The notes: a model not told the origin generated them from the letters alone. A stretch of DNA of 64,000 nucleotides from Venatoribacter cucullus (GCF_016132445.1 NZ_CP046056.1:744001-808000), one strand, 5' to 3'; counted from the first letter of the stretch, positions 1 to 8,853 are shown. Translations and numbers: made by a program.

Positions 1-201
1 TTTCGGCCGCAGCGTGGTGGCAATAGGGCGATCATCGGAATCCAGATAGACAAAGACTTTCAGCACATCGCCGATGGCGGTATTGGCCGGAATCTGTTTG
101 CGCGGCAGCAACACTTTGCCGCCTTCCGCGTCGTCCAGATACAGGCCGTGTGGCTGTTCTTCCACAACAGTCAGGTGATGATAGCGTCCGGGTTCGGCCA
201 T
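1..201 (-). CDS. S1/CvfB-type RNA-binding protein, N-terminal part (cut by window edge)
   Basis: Only the first 67 codons are in the window; the frame stays open through base 1. The peptide starts MAEPGRYHHLTVVEEQPHG and continues with a phrase about a residue-23 'YLDDAEGGKVLLPRK' and 'GDVLKVFVYLDSDDRP', which is the typical first S1-like (OB-fold) repeat of the CvfB/YitL family of multi-S1 proteins with a C-terminal winged helix. Family members bind RNA and affect gene expression; the exact role in this group is unknown. The ATG at 201 was chosen because the family begins with this short lead into the first S1 repeat. It is divergent from slyD, with 187 bases between them. The assignment rests on the N-terminal pattern only. 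Confidence 0.6.
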   Translation of the reverse strand, partial: MAEPGRYHHLTVVEEQPHGLYLDDAEGGKVLLPRKQIPANTAIGDVLKVFVYLDSDDRPIATTLRPK

Positions 202-281
202 GGTTGGGTACCGTGCAAAGGGGTAAAAGAGGGCGCCAGTGTAGCACAGCGGCAGGGGGTGTTACCCGGCCTGTCAGTTGT

Positions 282-287
282 TATACT
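282..287 (+). promoter_or_regulatory. Possible -10 element for slyD
   Basis: TATACT lies about 100 bases before the slyD start codon in the divergent gap. No good -35 hexamer is seen 16-18 bases upstream, so this is a weak call. Confidence 0.3.
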
Positions 288-388
288 GACCGGCCTTTCG
301 TAGAGACCGGTCGTGCTGGAACGTTCGCATCGCCTTTGCGGAACTTCATTTTTCCCCCGTCAGGGGCGTAGCTACAAGGACAACCGAC

Positions 389-874
389 ATGACCATCAGC
401 CAGAACAAAGTCGTTACCATTCACTATAAAGTTGTTGATACCGCCAGCGGTGAAACCATCGACAGCTCTGAAGGCGGTCAGCCGATGACTTACCTGCATG
501 GCGCGCAGAACATTATCCCGGGTCTGGAGCAGGCTCTGGAAGGTAAAACTGTGGGTGATGAATTCGAAGTGACCATCGCCGCCGGCGATGCGTACGGTGA
601 ATACAGCGAAGATCGTGTACAGCAGGTACCGATGGAAGCCTTCCAGGGCGTTGAGCAGGTTGAGCCGGGTATGGCCTTTACCGCCCAGACCCCGAACGGC
701 CCGGTGAACCTGATCGTGACCGAAGTCGACGAAGCCATGGTGACTGTCGATGCCAACCACCCGCTGGCGGGTAAATCACTGAGCTTCAGCGTGAAGGTAG
801 AATCCATCCGTGAAGCCAGCGATGAAGAAATGGCCCATGGCCATGTGCACGGTGAAGGCGGTCATCACCACTGA
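389..874 (+). CDS. slyD: FKBP-type peptidyl-prolyl isomerase SlyD
   Basis: Cytoplasmic proline isomerase and chaperone of the SlyD class. The 161-residue product opens with the FKBP core (residues 1-70 and 120-145, including 'MTYLHGAQNIIPGLEQAL' near residue 32), has the inserted IF chaperone domain (about 70-120), and ends in a short His-rich tail (HGHVHGEGGHHH) that in SlyD proteins binds nickel and other metals. AAGGA lies just upstream of the ATG. The tail is shorter than that of E. coli SlyD, as is usual outside the enterics. It is followed by a rho-independent terminator and faces plsB. slyX, its usual genomic companion, lies 2.7 kb away beyond plsB. Confidence 0.93.
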   Translation: MTISQNKVVTIHYKVVDTASGETIDSSEGGQPMTYLHGAQNIIPGLEQALEGKTVGDEFEVTIAAGDAYGEYSEDRVQQVPMEAFQGVEQVEPGMAFTAQTPNGPVNLIVTEVDEAMVTVDANHPLAGKSLSFSVKVESIREASDEEMAHGHVHGEGGHHH

Positions 875-925
875 GTGATAACCCCGGTGCGGTTAACGCC
901 GCATCGTTGCACAATAAAGCGTGAT

Positions 926-956
926 AAAAATGCCGGCTCTGAGCCGGCATTTTTTA
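926..956 (+). terminator. Rho-independent terminator between slyD and plsB
   Basis: A 9-bp GC-rich stem (ATGCCGGCT / AGCCGGCAT) is followed by T6, and A5 precedes it, so it can serve both convergent genes. Confidence 0.85.
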
Positions 957-1007
957 TATCTGCTTTTTTATATCAGTTTTTTTACCTGCAACAGAGGCAG
1001 CCAATGC

Positions 1008-3461
1008 TCAGACCAGGCTGCGCAAAATGCTCTGACGCAAGCCGCCATCCAGCAGTGCTTCCAGCATCTGGGCCAGGGGTTCCAGCTGGTCGCTGTGGCA
1101 CAGCTGGTCATCGTTATGCTGCAGTACGCCTTGTTTCAGTAATTGCTGAATTAATGTACGGAACAGCGATTTATCGAAAAACTCCGGCGCATTAATGCCA
1201 TACAGCAGGCTGATACGCTGTGCCAGCAAGGTGCATTGTTCTTCCAGCGAAGCGGTGCTGAGGGTGCAGGCCTGACGACTGCGCAGCACGCTTAAGGTCA
1301 GGTAATAACGCTGCAGGGTCTGCATCACGTTATCGGCCAGCCCCTGCAGGAACGCGTGTTCGTTGCTGCTGGATGGGGTGGAATGGTAGCCCTTGTCGTT
1401 CAGCAATAAGTAGCCGCGCTGCACCATAATATCCAGCCACTGCTGTACTTCGGTGGCCAGTTCCTCTGCCTGCCAGTGCAGGAAGAGTTCTGCCTGCAAA
1501 TAAGGATAGAGCTGCTGCACAATGTTCTGTACCTGGGCGGCCGTATAACGCTGATTATTCACAAATAAGCAGGCCAGTAACGACGGCAGGGCCAGCAGAT
1601 GCAGCACGTTATTGCGGTAATAGGTGAGAATGACCGCCTGGCGGTCGCTGGTCTGAATTAAATCCCCCAGCGGGTGTTTGCTGCGGGAAACGGAATCCAG
1701 TTTTTCGGCGTAGTGCAGCCATTCCTGGCCCTGACCTTCCGGCAACACCGTAATGTCGGTGTAGGGGTTGGCGGCCAGCAGGTCGCGGTAGGCTTCCATC
1801 TGCTGCACCAGCTGCTGTTCGTCCATGGCCTGACGGGGCGCACTCAGAATGCTTAATGCCAGCAGGTTGATCGGGTTAACCGAGGCGGCGGCATTAATGC
1901 CGGTTACGACCTGGTTGGCGAGTTTATCCACCACCACCGGTGCCCAGTCGGGGCGGTATTCACAGTCGCTGTAATCCTGTTCACGCCAGCCCGGTTGCTG
2001 CTGGTCTAGAAAGGCGTTTAATTCAATGGGCCGGCCGAAGGTAACATTCACTTTGCCGAATGAACGCTTAAAGGCGCGTAAGGTACCCAGTACGCCCAAC
2101 AGGCTTTCTTTCTTTTTCGCAGCGCCGCGTAATTCACCCAGATAACTGTTGGCTTCAAATACTTTTTCATAACCGGTATACACCGGCATAAAGATAATGG
2201 GCTTGCGGGAATCTCGCAGGTAACTGCGTAAGGTCATGCCCAGCATGCCGGCTTTCGGAGTCAGGGTGCGGCCGGTACGCGAACGGCCACCTTCGACAAA
2301 GTATTCGGTGGCGTAGCCGCCGGAAAAAACCGAGTGCAGGTATTCATCAAACACGGCGGCGTAGAGTTTGTTGTCGCGGAAGGTGCGGCGCATAAAAAAG
2401 GCACCGCCACGGCGCAGAATGGGGCCGGCGACCGGCATATTCAGGTTAATACCGGCGGCAATGTGCGGCAGTTGCAGACCGTTGTGGTACAGCACATACG
2501 ACAGCAGCAGGTAATCAATGTGGCTGCGGTGACAGGGCACATAAATAATTTCGTTGTCTTTGCTGACATCACGCAGGGTATTCAGGTTATGCACCGAAAC
2601 GCCGTCGTAAATTTTGTTCCACACCCAGGTCAGCAATACATCGAGGAAGCGCACGTTGGTGTAGGAAATATTTGAAGCAATTTCATCGGCGTATTTCAGT
2701 GCCCGCTGGCGTGCTTTATCTTTGCTGATGTTTTTGCTCTGTGCTTCTTCTTCAATGGCTTTTAACACCAGTGGTTTATTGGGGATCTGATGCACCAGCG
2801 TGCGGCGGTGGGATAAATCCGGGCCCAGTACCGAAGCGGTTACCTGGCGGTTGTGAACCCGCAGCATACGCGCTGCTTTACGAGCCAGTTTTTCGGCGCT
2901 CTGATTGTCTTCGTACAGATCGCGCAGTGAAAACGGCTTGCTGAAATGCACATAGGTGTTGCGGCCGTTCAGCAGAATGGCCATTAAAGTAACCAGACGG
3001 CCACCCAGAATGCCGCTGATCTGCAGCCAGATACGCAGGAATGACTGCTCTTTCTCCGGGGCCTTACCCCAGAACACCCGTACCGGCACAATCTGAATAT
3101 CGCGTTGGGCATCGGCACTGACCCAATCGGCCATTTTGATTAACTCGCGCGACACCACGGGCGTCAGCTGGCGCCGGAAGGGCGCCCGGGAGCGCCGGTA
3201 AATACTGAAGAAGGGTTTGGCTGGCAGTTGGTTCTGCAATCGTTGCAGGTGCGGGCTGGGCCAGCCCAGTTGCTGTACTTCCCGGTCAATCACCAGTCGT
3301 TCCGCCAGCGATTCATTCAGAACGGCGTACACCACCGGACGCGAGAGGTCCGGTTGCAGCTCATCGGCATCGGTGCCGATGCGGCGGGTACGCAACAGGC
3401 TGAACAGCAGCTTTTGCTGCCAGCGGAACAGGGTATTACGGAGTGTTTTAACAATATTCAT
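1008..3461 (-). CDS. plsB: Glycerol-3-phosphate 1-O-acyltransferase PlsB
   Basis: Inner-membrane enzyme that transfers a fatty acyl group to sn-glycerol-3-phosphate, the first step of phospholipid synthesis. The 817-residue length matches the large proteobacterial family. All four acyltransferase blocks are visible: HRSHID (H311, D316, the HX4D catalytic pair), GGAFFMRR (352-359), FVEGGRSRTG (388-397) and IIFMPVYTGYE (422-432). A TTG two codons upstream is in frame, but the ATG at 3461 has AGAG at a suitable distance and gives the usual MNIVKTLRN-type start. It points toward slyD and shares a strand with slyX, which lies upstream. Confidence 0.95.
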   Translation of the reverse strand: MNIVKTLRNTLFRWQQKLLFSLLRTRRIGTDADELQPDLSRPVVYAVLNESLAERLVIDREVQQLGWPSPHLQRLQNQLPAKPFFSIYRRSRAPFRRQLTPVVSRELIKMADWVSADAQRDIQIVPVRVFWGKAPEKEQSFLRIWLQISGILGGRLVTLMAILLNGRNTYVHFSKPFSLRDLYEDNQSAEKLARKAARMLRVHNRQVTASVLGPDLSHRRTLVHQIPNKPLVLKAIEEEAQSKNISKDKARQRALKYADEIASNISYTNVRFLDVLLTWVWNKIYDGVSVHNLNTLRDVSKDNEIIYVPCHRSHIDYLLLSYVLYHNGLQLPHIAAGINLNMPVAGPILRRGGAFFMRRTFRDNKLYAAVFDEYLHSVFSGGYATEYFVEGGRSRTGRTLTPKAGMLGMTLRSYLRDSRKPIIFMPVYTGYEKVFEANSYLGELRGAAKKKESLLGVLGTLRAFKRSFGKVNVTFGRPIELNAFLDQQQPGWREQDYSDCEYRPDWAPVVVDKLANQVVTGINAAASVNPINLLALSILSAPRQAMDEQQLVQQMEAYRDLLAANPYTDITVLPEGQGQEWLHYAEKLDSVSRSKHPLGDLIQTSDRQAVILTYYRNNVLHLLALPSLLACLFVNNQRYTAAQVQNIVQQLYPYLQAELFLHWQAEELATEVQQWLDIMVQRGYLLLNDKGYHSTPSSSNEHAFLQGLADNVMQTLQRYYLTLSVLRSRQACTLSTASLEEQCTLLAQRISLLYGINAPEFFDKSLFRTLIQQLLKQGVLQHNDDQLCHSDQLEPLAQMLEALLDGGLRQSILRSLV

Positions 3462-3602
3462 GGCCAATCTCTGGTAACCGGGTCTGCTTTGCAGCAGGGC
3501 GCGGAGTTTACCTTGGCCGCGCCGCAGTTAAAACGCTTGTGCGTCAGCGGAAACGTAGCGGAAGTCTCATTTCTGCCATGCCGGCCGCTGCTGCTGCCGC
3601 AC

Positions 3603-3839
3603 TCAGTAATGCGGTGGCGGGGTTTCGTCGCTGAAGTCTTTCATCAGCGACTCCGACGACTGCATCTGCTCCAGCCGCTGATGCATTACCTGCATCGCCT
3701 GCCGGGCGAGGGAAAATTCCTGCGTATTGGCCGCCAGTTGCTGGTTCAGCACCTCGACGGTGTCCTCCAGAAAGGTAATGCGCATCTCCAGATCGTCGAT
3801 ACGCTGTAACAGGTGTTCCGGGCTTTGATTCTGGCTCAT
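3603..3839 (-). CDS. slyX: SlyX family protein
   Basis: A 78-residue, mostly helical protein with a leucine/hydrophobic heptad pattern over residues 8-60 (coiled coil) and the family-defining C-terminal PPPHY. SlyX is a widespread small proteobacterial protein of unknown biochemical role, named for its position next to slyD in enterics. Here plsB intervenes between the two. Both termini fit the family, so the gene appears complete. Confidence 0.9.
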   Translation of the reverse strand: MSQNQSPEHLLQRIDDLEMRITFLEDTVEVLNQQLAANTQEFSLARQAMQVMHQRLEQMQSSESLMKDFSDETPPPHY

Positions 3840-3974
3840 AAGGGCTTCTTTACTCTGGGGCTATCGTGTTGATTTTTTTAATGAAATGGGCTTTTATAGC
3901 CGACTTGTCACAAGGCCCGGTGGGCCTTTGGGTATGTTTCTGTTGTGATAATAACGAGTGATACGGGATAACGC

Positions 3975-4466
3975 ATGGGTAAATTAATTTTACGGAAAAC
4001 GCTGCTCGCGCTGGTGTGTAGCGCGGTGGTTGTGGTGCTGGCAATTATGTTGTTTCCGGTGCTGGTAACCGGTTTGCAGCTGGCCGATGGTGTCGTACTG
4101 ACCGCTGACAATCTGTTTATGGCTGAAGGTATGCAAGCTTTTGTACTGACGCTGGCCGTGCTGGTGTTTGCCGGTGTGCTGGTGGCGGTGCTGTTAACGC
4201 CGGTACGTCGTCGTCGCTTCCGCTCCAGTGGTACCGTGGTGGAAAGCGATGTGGAAGATGGCCGCGAGCGTGGTGTGGTGAAGTGGTTTAACGTCAAAAA
4301 AGGCTTTGGCTTTATTACCTGGGATGAAGGAGAAGATGTGTTTGTGCATTTCCGCTCCATCCGTGGTCAGGGTCATCGTTCCTTAACCGAAGGCCAGCGG
4401 GTGAAGTTTACCGTGGTGCGTGGGCAGAAAGGTCCGCAGGCGGAAGACGTATCCGCAGTGCGCTGA
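3975..4466 (+). CDS. Membrane-anchored cold-shock-domain protein
   Basis: A 163-residue protein with two N-terminal transmembrane helices (about 8-32 and 53-76), a short basic stretch (RRRRFR, about 78-83), an acidic linker, then a full cold-shock domain (about 96-163). The domain has both RNA-binding motifs: KGFGFI (RNP1) and VFVHF (RNP2). This is the reverse order of the better-known CSD-DUF1294 proteins, in which the cold-shock domain comes first. The topology would place the nucleic-acid-binding domain on the cytoplasmic face of the membrane. The role is unknown; RNA binding at the membrane is an inference. It ends at a terminator shared with suhB. Confidence 0.85.
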   Translation: MGKLILRKTLLALVCSAVVVVLAIMLFPVLVTGLQLADGVVLTADNLFMAEGMQAFVLTLAVLVFAGVLVAVLLTPVRRRRFRSSGTVVESDVEDGRERGVVKWFNVKKGFGFITWDEGEDVFVHFRSIRGQGHRSLTEGQRVKFTVVRGQKGPQAEDVSAVR

Positions 4467-4490
4467 GTCTTTGCTCTGATTAAAACCGGA

Positions 4491-4526
4491 ACAACAAAAA
4501 AGCGGCCTGGGCCGCTTTTTTGTTGT
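4491..4526. terminator. Bidirectional rho-independent terminator
   Basis: A long symmetric stem has a GCGGCC/GGCCGC core flanked by A-runs and T-runs on opposite sides. It sits between two convergent genes and can stop both. Confidence 0.88.
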
Positions 4527-4543
4527 CTGCGATTCCGGCGGGC

Positions 4544-5317
4544 TTAATCGCGGGCCAGCATCGGCTTCAGCAGGCGCGGGTTGGTCACCACCAGGTTGGC
4601 CGGCGCGCGCAGTTTCGGCTGGCCACTGACATCGGCCAGCAGACAGCCGGCTTCGGTGGCGATCAGGCCAGCGGCGTTCAGAGCGAACTCATCGACGTTG
4701 CTGAGCAGTGCGCCCTGGAAACGGTCGGCGGCAACGTAGCACATAGACAGAGCGTTGGAACCGATATTGCGCAGGTCGAAGGCTTTCGACATCAGGCGCA
4801 TCAGGCGTTCACGCTGGTCAAAGGCGGCTTCGTTATTGCCCAGTGGCTGGGTGTAACCGGCAATGGCATCGCTCAGGTTGGTTTCGCCACCGCAGCGGAT
4901 ACGGCGGTTGTTCAGCTGTGCACCGCGACCGCGGGAAGCGCTGAATTCATCACCATTAATGGGGTTAATCACCACCGCATGCTCGGCTTTATCGCCATTC
5001 AGGCAGGCCAGGATAATGGCGAAAGAGGGAATCCCTACGCGGAAGTTAGCCAGATCGTCGATCACGCACACCTGCCAGGTCGGCTGATTGCGGTTATCGC
5101 CATTGTGGCCGGTTTCGCGGCCGGCAAAGTTGTGCTCGGGCAAGGCTTTTTTCAGTTCAAAGATAATGCCTTTTTCCAGACTGATGGTGCAGTCAGCAAT
5201 GAACTTTGCTTTTTCCAGGTCGGTGCTCTGTACCGCATCAAAGCGGTCGAGGCGGCGGATCAGGTCCTGACCTGCATTACGCGCAGCGCGCAACGCCAGA
5301 TTTACCATGGGCTGCAT
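4544..5317 (-). CDS. suhB: SuhB-like inositol monophosphatase family protein, catalytic site degenerate
   Basis: The 257-residue product follows SuhB from end to end (N-terminal MQPMVNLALRAARNAG; C-terminal NLVVTNPRLLKPMLA). SuhB in E. coli is both an inositol-1-phosphatase and a Nus-type transcription factor acting on rRNA operons. Here the metal site is broken. The usual GEE is GRETG (66-70). The DPLDGTTNF motif is reduced to VIDD-LANF (85-92), which removes the second catalytic aspartate and the GT pair. The WDxAAG motif reads VDEFALNAAG. Phosphatase activity is therefore unlikely, while the scaffold is kept. It is divergent from trmJ, which is the standard neighbour of suhB in pseudomonads. 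Confidence 0.85.
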   Translation of the reverse strand: MQPMVNLALRAARNAGQDLIRRLDRFDAVQSTDLEKAKFIADCTISLEKGIIFELKKALPEHNFAGRETGHNGDNRNQPTWQVCVIDDLANFRVGIPSFAIILACLNGDKAEHAVVINPINGDEFSASRGRGAQLNNRRIRCGGETNLSDAIAGYTQPLGNNEAAFDQRERLMRLMSKAFDLRNIGSNALSMCYVAADRFQGALLSNVDEFALNAAGLIATEAGCLLADVSGQPKLRAPANLVVTNPRLLKPMLARD

Positions 5318-5440
5318 AAGGGATTCTATCTCTTAAAGAACGTTGGGGGTCGGCGATTATAGCGGCAGCTCTATGGTTTGCGAAGCCCGTTTTGCGTTAC
5401 ACTTCGCGGCCTCATTTTTCAGGCAGCGGCAGGCCGGTTT

Positions 5441-6193
5441 ATGCTCGGACAGATCCACATCGTTATGGTGAACACCACCCACTCCGGCAACATCGGTGCC
5501 GCCGCCCGGGCCATGAAGAATATGGGCCTCAGCCGGCTGACTCTGGTTGACCCCATTGCCGTGGTTGATGAGGACGCCATTCAGCGCTCCTCCGGTGCCG
5601 CCGACATTCTGCAGCAGGTGCGTATTGTGCCCACCCTGGAAGAGGCCATTGCCGGTTGCGGCCTGGTGGTCGGCACCAGTGCGCGCAGCCGCCATATTCC
5701 TTGGCCGCTGCTGACGCCGCGTGAATGTGCGGCCAAAGCGGCCCAGGCCATTCCGGCGGGTAATGAAGTGGCGCTGGTGTTCGGTCGGGAATCGCGCGGG
5801 CTCACCAACGAAGAGCTGCACCTGTGCAATGCCCACGTGCACATTCCCACCAATCCGGATTTCTCCTCCCTGAACGTGGCCCAGGCCATTCAGGTGCTCA
5901 GCTATGAAATGCGGCTGGCGCTGGTGGAAGACAGTGTGGCGGCCGACGCCGGTCAGTGGGGCGTGGAATGGGATTATCCGCTGGCCACCCACGCCGAGCT
6001 GGACGGTTTGTTTACCCACATGGAACAAGCCCTTATTGATACCGGCTTCCTCGACCCCAATACACCCAAACAGCTGATGAGCCGGTTGCGCCGCCTGTAC
6101 CAGCGGGCGGCACCGGACAAAATCGAAGTGAATATTCTGCGCGGTATGCTGGCCGCTATGCAGAATCCGCGCAAACAAGGGGAATCATCTTGA
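5441..6193 (+). CDS. trmJ: tRNA (cytidine/uridine-2'-O-)-methyltransferase TrmJ
   Basis: SPOUT-class enzyme that uses S-adenosylmethionine to 2'-O-methylate position 32 of several tRNAs. The 250-residue product has the N-terminal [19 protein letters not shown] stretch (11-29, with the catalytic region around the conserved asparagine) and the cofactor-knot motifs [12 protein letters not shown] (110-121) and [11 protein letters not shown] (143-153). The ATG at 5441 was preferred to the longer frame starting near 5378 because the family begins only a few residues before the HIVMVNT strand. The stop overlaps the cysE start by four bases, which suggests translational coupling. Confidence 0.92.
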   Translation: MLGQIHIVMVNTTHSGNIGAAARAMKNMGLSRLTLVDPIAVVDEDAIQRSSGAADILQQVRIVPTLEEAIAGCGLVVGTSARSRHIPWPLLTPRECAAKAAQAIPAGNEVALVFGRESRGLTNEELHLCNAHVHIPTNPDFSSLNVAQAIQVLSYEMRLALVEDSVAADAGQWGVEWDYPLATHAELDGLFTHMEQALIDTGFLDPNTPKQLMSRLRRLYQRAAPDKIEVNILRGMLAAMQNPRKQGESS

Positions 6194-7023
6194 GTATCCG
6201 TCACCTGCGTGAAGACATCGCCTGCGTATTCGAGCGCGACCCGGCCGCCCGCAATACCTTTGAAGTGCTGACCACTTACCCGGGTTTGCATGCTGTTATG
6301 CATTACCGGCTGGCGCACTGGCTGTGGCTGAAAGGCTTTAAATGGCTGGCGCGCTGGCTGTCGACCATCAGCCGCTGGTTTACCGGTATCGAAATTCACC
6401 CCGGCGCCACCATCGGCCGGCGTTTTTTTATTGACCATGGTATGGGCGTGGTGATCGGTGAAACCGCCGAAATCGGCGACGACTGCACCCTGTACCACGG
6501 CGTTACCCTGGGTGGCACCACCTGGAACAAGGGAAAGCGTCACCCCACATTGAAAAACGGTGTGGTGGTGGGGGCCGGCGCTAAAGTGCTGGGGCCGATT
6601 GAGGTGGGTGATAACGCCCGTATCGGCTCCAATGCCGTGGTCACCAAAGAAGTGCCGGAAGGCGCGACCGTGGTGGGTATTCCCGGTCGTATCGTGCGCA
6701 AAGCCAGCACCGCCGAAGATGAACAGCGCCGGCGCATGGCTGAAAAAATCGGGTTTGATGCCTATGGTATTGCCGATGAAATGCCCGACCCGATTGCCCG
6801 TTCCATTCATAACCTGATGGATCACATGCACGCGGTCGACCGCAAAATCGACACCATGTGCAAAGCCCTGCACACCCTGGGCGACACCACCTGCTCAGAG
6901 GCACTGCCGCAGCTGGAAGCGGAAACCTTCCTCAGCCTGAACGAGGGCGCGCGTGCGACCGCGGCAGAACCGGACGATAACAACGGAGCAGAACCGCCGT
7001 GTCAGCCCTGCGGTAAATCCTGA
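6190..7023 (+). CDS. cysE: Serine O-acetyltransferase CysE
   Basis: Makes O-acetylserine from serine and acetyl-CoA, the committed step of cysteine synthesis. The 277-residue protein has a helical N-terminal SATase domain and a left-handed beta-helix of hexapeptide repeats ([27 protein letters not shown]; roughly 75-175). These include [11 protein letters not shown] and the YHGVTLGGT active-site segment. It starts at a TTG that overlaps the trmJ stop, with AAGGGG upstream. The last ~60 residues are acidic, low in conservation and end with CQPCGKS. Its position before iscR/iscS links cysteine supply to the enzyme that consumes it. Confidence 0.92.
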   Translation: MSIRHLREDIACVFERDPAARNTFEVLTTYPGLHAVMHYRLAHWLWLKGFKWLARWLSTISRWFTGIEIHPGATIGRRFFIDHGMGVVIGETAEIGDDCTLYHGVTLGGTTWNKGKRHPTLKNGVVVGAGAKVLGPIEVGDNARIGSNAVVTKEVPEGATVVGIPGRIVRKASTAEDEQRRRMAEKIGFDAYGIADEMPDPIARSIHNLMDHMHAVDRKIDTMCKALHTLGDTTCSEALPQLEAETFLSLNEGARATAAEPDDNNGAEPPCQPCGKS

Positions 7024-7038
7024 CGGCGGTTGTGCATT

Positions 7039-7063
7039 AAAGTTGACTGAATTAGTCGGATAT
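7039..7063 (+). promoter_or_regulatory. IscR type-1 operator overlapping the iscR -35 region
   Basis: The central bases AGTTGACTgaattAGTCGG match the E. coli type-1 IscR consensus (ATASYYGACTRWWWYAGTCRRSTAT) at nearly every position, and the flanks (AAA..., ...ATAT) also agree. The site covers the -35 hexamer, as expected for autorepression by [2Fe-2S]-IscR. Confidence 0.85.
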
Positions 7064-7072
7064 CCGCATAAT
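7043..7072 (+). promoter_or_regulatory. iscR promoter
   Basis: TTGACT (7043-7048) and CATAAT (7067-7072) are separated by 18 bases, 36 bases before the iscR ATG. The -35 lies inside the IscR operator. Confidence 0.75.
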
Positions 7073-7107
7073 GCCGTCCGGTTTGTAAGGATTATGCGGG
7101 GTTCGCA

Positions 7108-7590
7108 ATGCGCTTAACCACCAAAGGGCGTTACGCCGTCACGGCCATGCTGGATCTGGCCATTCATGCCCAGCAGGGGCCGGTCAGTCTGAATGATATT
7201 TCTGGCCGTCAGGGTATTTCCCTGTCGTATCTGGAACAGTTGTTTGCCAAGCTGCGGCGCAGTGAACTGGTGGCCAGCGTGCGCGGTCCGGGCGGTGGTT
7301 ATCGTCTGAACCGGGCGCCGGAGCTGCTGAACGTAGCCGATATTGTCGATGCCGTGAACGAATCCATCGACGCCACCCGCTGCAATCGCCGCGGTAATTG
7401 TCAGGACGGCCATGAATGTCTTACGCACCATCTGTGGTGTGATTTAAGTGAACAGATTCATGGCTTTCTGGCCGGCATTACCCTGGCGTCACTGATTGAG
7501 CGCGAAGAAGTGCGGGCCACGGCCGAGCGGCAGAATCAGCTGCGCCACAATCGTATCGCGGCGCTGGAAAGCCACGACGAAATCGCCTGA
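7108..7590 (+). CDS. iscR: Fe-S cluster-sensing regulator IscR
   Basis: Rrf2-family winged-helix transcription factor that senses Fe-S status. The N-terminal [18 protein letters not shown] and the wing with RGPGGGYRL (59-67) are typical. The three cluster ligands C92, C98 and C104 and H107 are all present, with the same spacing as E. coli IscR (160 residues here). It should therefore bind [2Fe-2S] and act on both type-1 and type-2 sites. The operator upstream predicts autoregulation. It is followed directly by a hairpin with a T-run before iscS, and the classical downstream isc assembly genes are missing. Confidence 0.95.
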   Translation: MRLTTKGRYAVTAMLDLAIHAQQGPVSLNDISGRQGISLSYLEQLFAKLRRSELVASVRGPGGGYRLNRAPELLNVADIVDAVNESIDATRCNRRGNCQDGHECLTHHLWCDLSEQIHGFLAGITLASLIEREEVRATAERQNQLRHNRIAALESHDEIA

Positions 7591-7617
7591 CCCGGCTGCA
7601 GCCCCTTGACCCATCCG

Positions 7618-7650
7618 ACAGAGCGGCGACAATGCCCGCTCTGTTTTTTT
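7618..7650 (+). terminator. Terminator/attenuator between iscR and iscS
   Basis: A 9-bp stem (ACAGAGCGG / CCGCTCTGT) with a 9-base loop is followed by T7. The T-run ends 13 bases before the iscS ATG, leaving no room for a separate promoter, so iscS depends on read-through. Confidence 0.8.
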
Positions 7651-7662
7651 GACGGTACTGGC

Positions 7663-8826
7663 ATGACTCCCCTGTATTTTGATTACGCCGCCACCACACC
7701 GGCCGATCCGGCCGTTGCCGCCGTAATGGCGGGTTGTCTGACCCTCGACGGCACCTTTGGTAACCCGGCTTCCCGTTCCCATCGTTTTGGCTGGCAGGCG
7801 GAACAGGTTGTGGAACATGCCCGCCGTCAGCTGGCCGACCTGCTCGGTGCCGATCCGCGGGAAATTGTCTGGACCTCCGGTGCCACCGAAAGCAATAACC
7901 TGGCCTTAAAGGGCGTGGTGGAAGCACTGCGCAATAAAGAGCCACAACGGTCGCTGCACATCATCACCTCGGTGATTGAACACAAAGCCGTGCTGGATAC
8001 CTGTGCCTGGCTGCTGCAGCAGGGTGTGCATGTTACCTACCTGTGCCCGGATGCCGACGGCCTGATTCAGCCGCAGCAGGTGGCTGAAGCGCTGCGCGAC
8101 GATACCTGTCTGGTCAGTCTGATGGCGGTGAATAACGAACTGGGCACCATCACCGATATCGCCGGCGTGGCGGCGGTGCTGAAAAACCATGCGGCGCTGC
8201 TGCACGTCGATGCGGCGCAGGCCATCGGTAAAGTGCCGGTGCATGTTCAGGACTGGGGCGTGGATCTGTTGTCGGTGTCAGCGCACAAATTTTATGGCCC
8301 TAAAGGCATCGGCGCGCTGTATGTGCGGCGTGAACCGCAGGTGCCGTTAGCGGCACAGCTGCACGGTGGTGGCCATGAACGCGGTATGCGCTCCGGCACC
8401 TTACCGACCCATCAGATTGCCGGTCTGGGCGAGGCGGCGCGTCTTGTCGCGGCTAATCTGGCTGAAGAATGTAGCCGTCTGGGCGCCTTGCGCGACCAGC
8501 TTTGGCAAGGTCTGCAGACGCTGGGGGATGTCTACCTCAATGGCCACCCGACGCAGCGGTCGGCGCAGCATCTGAACGTCAGTTTTGCCGGCGTCGATGG
8601 TGAAATTCTGCTGGCCTCGCTGGCCAAGGTGGCGGTGTCGTCCGGCTCGGCCTGTAACTCGGCCACCGTGGCGCCGTCCTATGTGCTGAAGGCCATTGGC
8701 CGCAGTGACGAACTGGCCCATGCCGGCCTGCGTTTCAGCCTCGGACGCTTTACCACCGCAGCCGATGTTGAAGCGGCGGTGGCGGAAGTAGGGCGGGTGG
8801 TGAAGTTGCTGCGCAAACAGGCATAA
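7663..8826 (+). CDS. iscS: Cysteine desulfurase IscS, lacking the C-terminal tail
   Basis: PLP enzyme that removes sulfur from cysteine as an enzyme-bound persulfide for Fe-S clusters, thiamine and tRNA thiolation. The product has 387 residues. The PLP lysine is in SAHK209, H107 stacks on the cofactor, and the mobile-loop cysteine is C331 in SSGSACNSA. The sequence is clearly of the IscS type (GTFGNPASRSHRFGWQAE near 30-47). However, it stops at LLRKQA, where E. coli IscS (404 residues) continues for about 17 residues into the tail used for docking IscU. The ATG at 7663 follows the hairpin; a TTG upstream would place the hairpin inside the gene. No iscU follows. Confidence 0.92.
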   Translation: MTPLYFDYAATTPADPAVAAVMAGCLTLDGTFGNPASRSHRFGWQAEQVVEHARRQLADLLGADPREIVWTSGATESNNLALKGVVEALRNKEPQRSLHIITSVIEHKAVLDTCAWLLQQGVHVTYLCPDADGLIQPQQVAEALRDDTCLVSLMAVNNELGTITDIAGVAAVLKNHAALLHVDAAQAIGKVPVHVQDWGVDLLSVSAHKFYGPKGIGALYVRREPQVPLAAQLHGGGHERGMRSGTLPTHQIAGLGEAARLVAANLAEECSRLGALRDQLWQGLQTLGDVYLNGHPTQRSAQHLNVSFAGVDGEILLASLAKVAVSSGSACNSATVAPSYVLKAIGRSDELAHAGLRFSLGRFTTAADVEAAVAEVGRVVKLLRKQA

Positions 8827-8853
8827 ATAATGCAAAGCAGGCCGCGTCACGCG

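Noticed and set aside
3462-3467. TTG start giving two extra residues to PlsB
   Set aside because: The ATG two codons later has better support and matches the family start.
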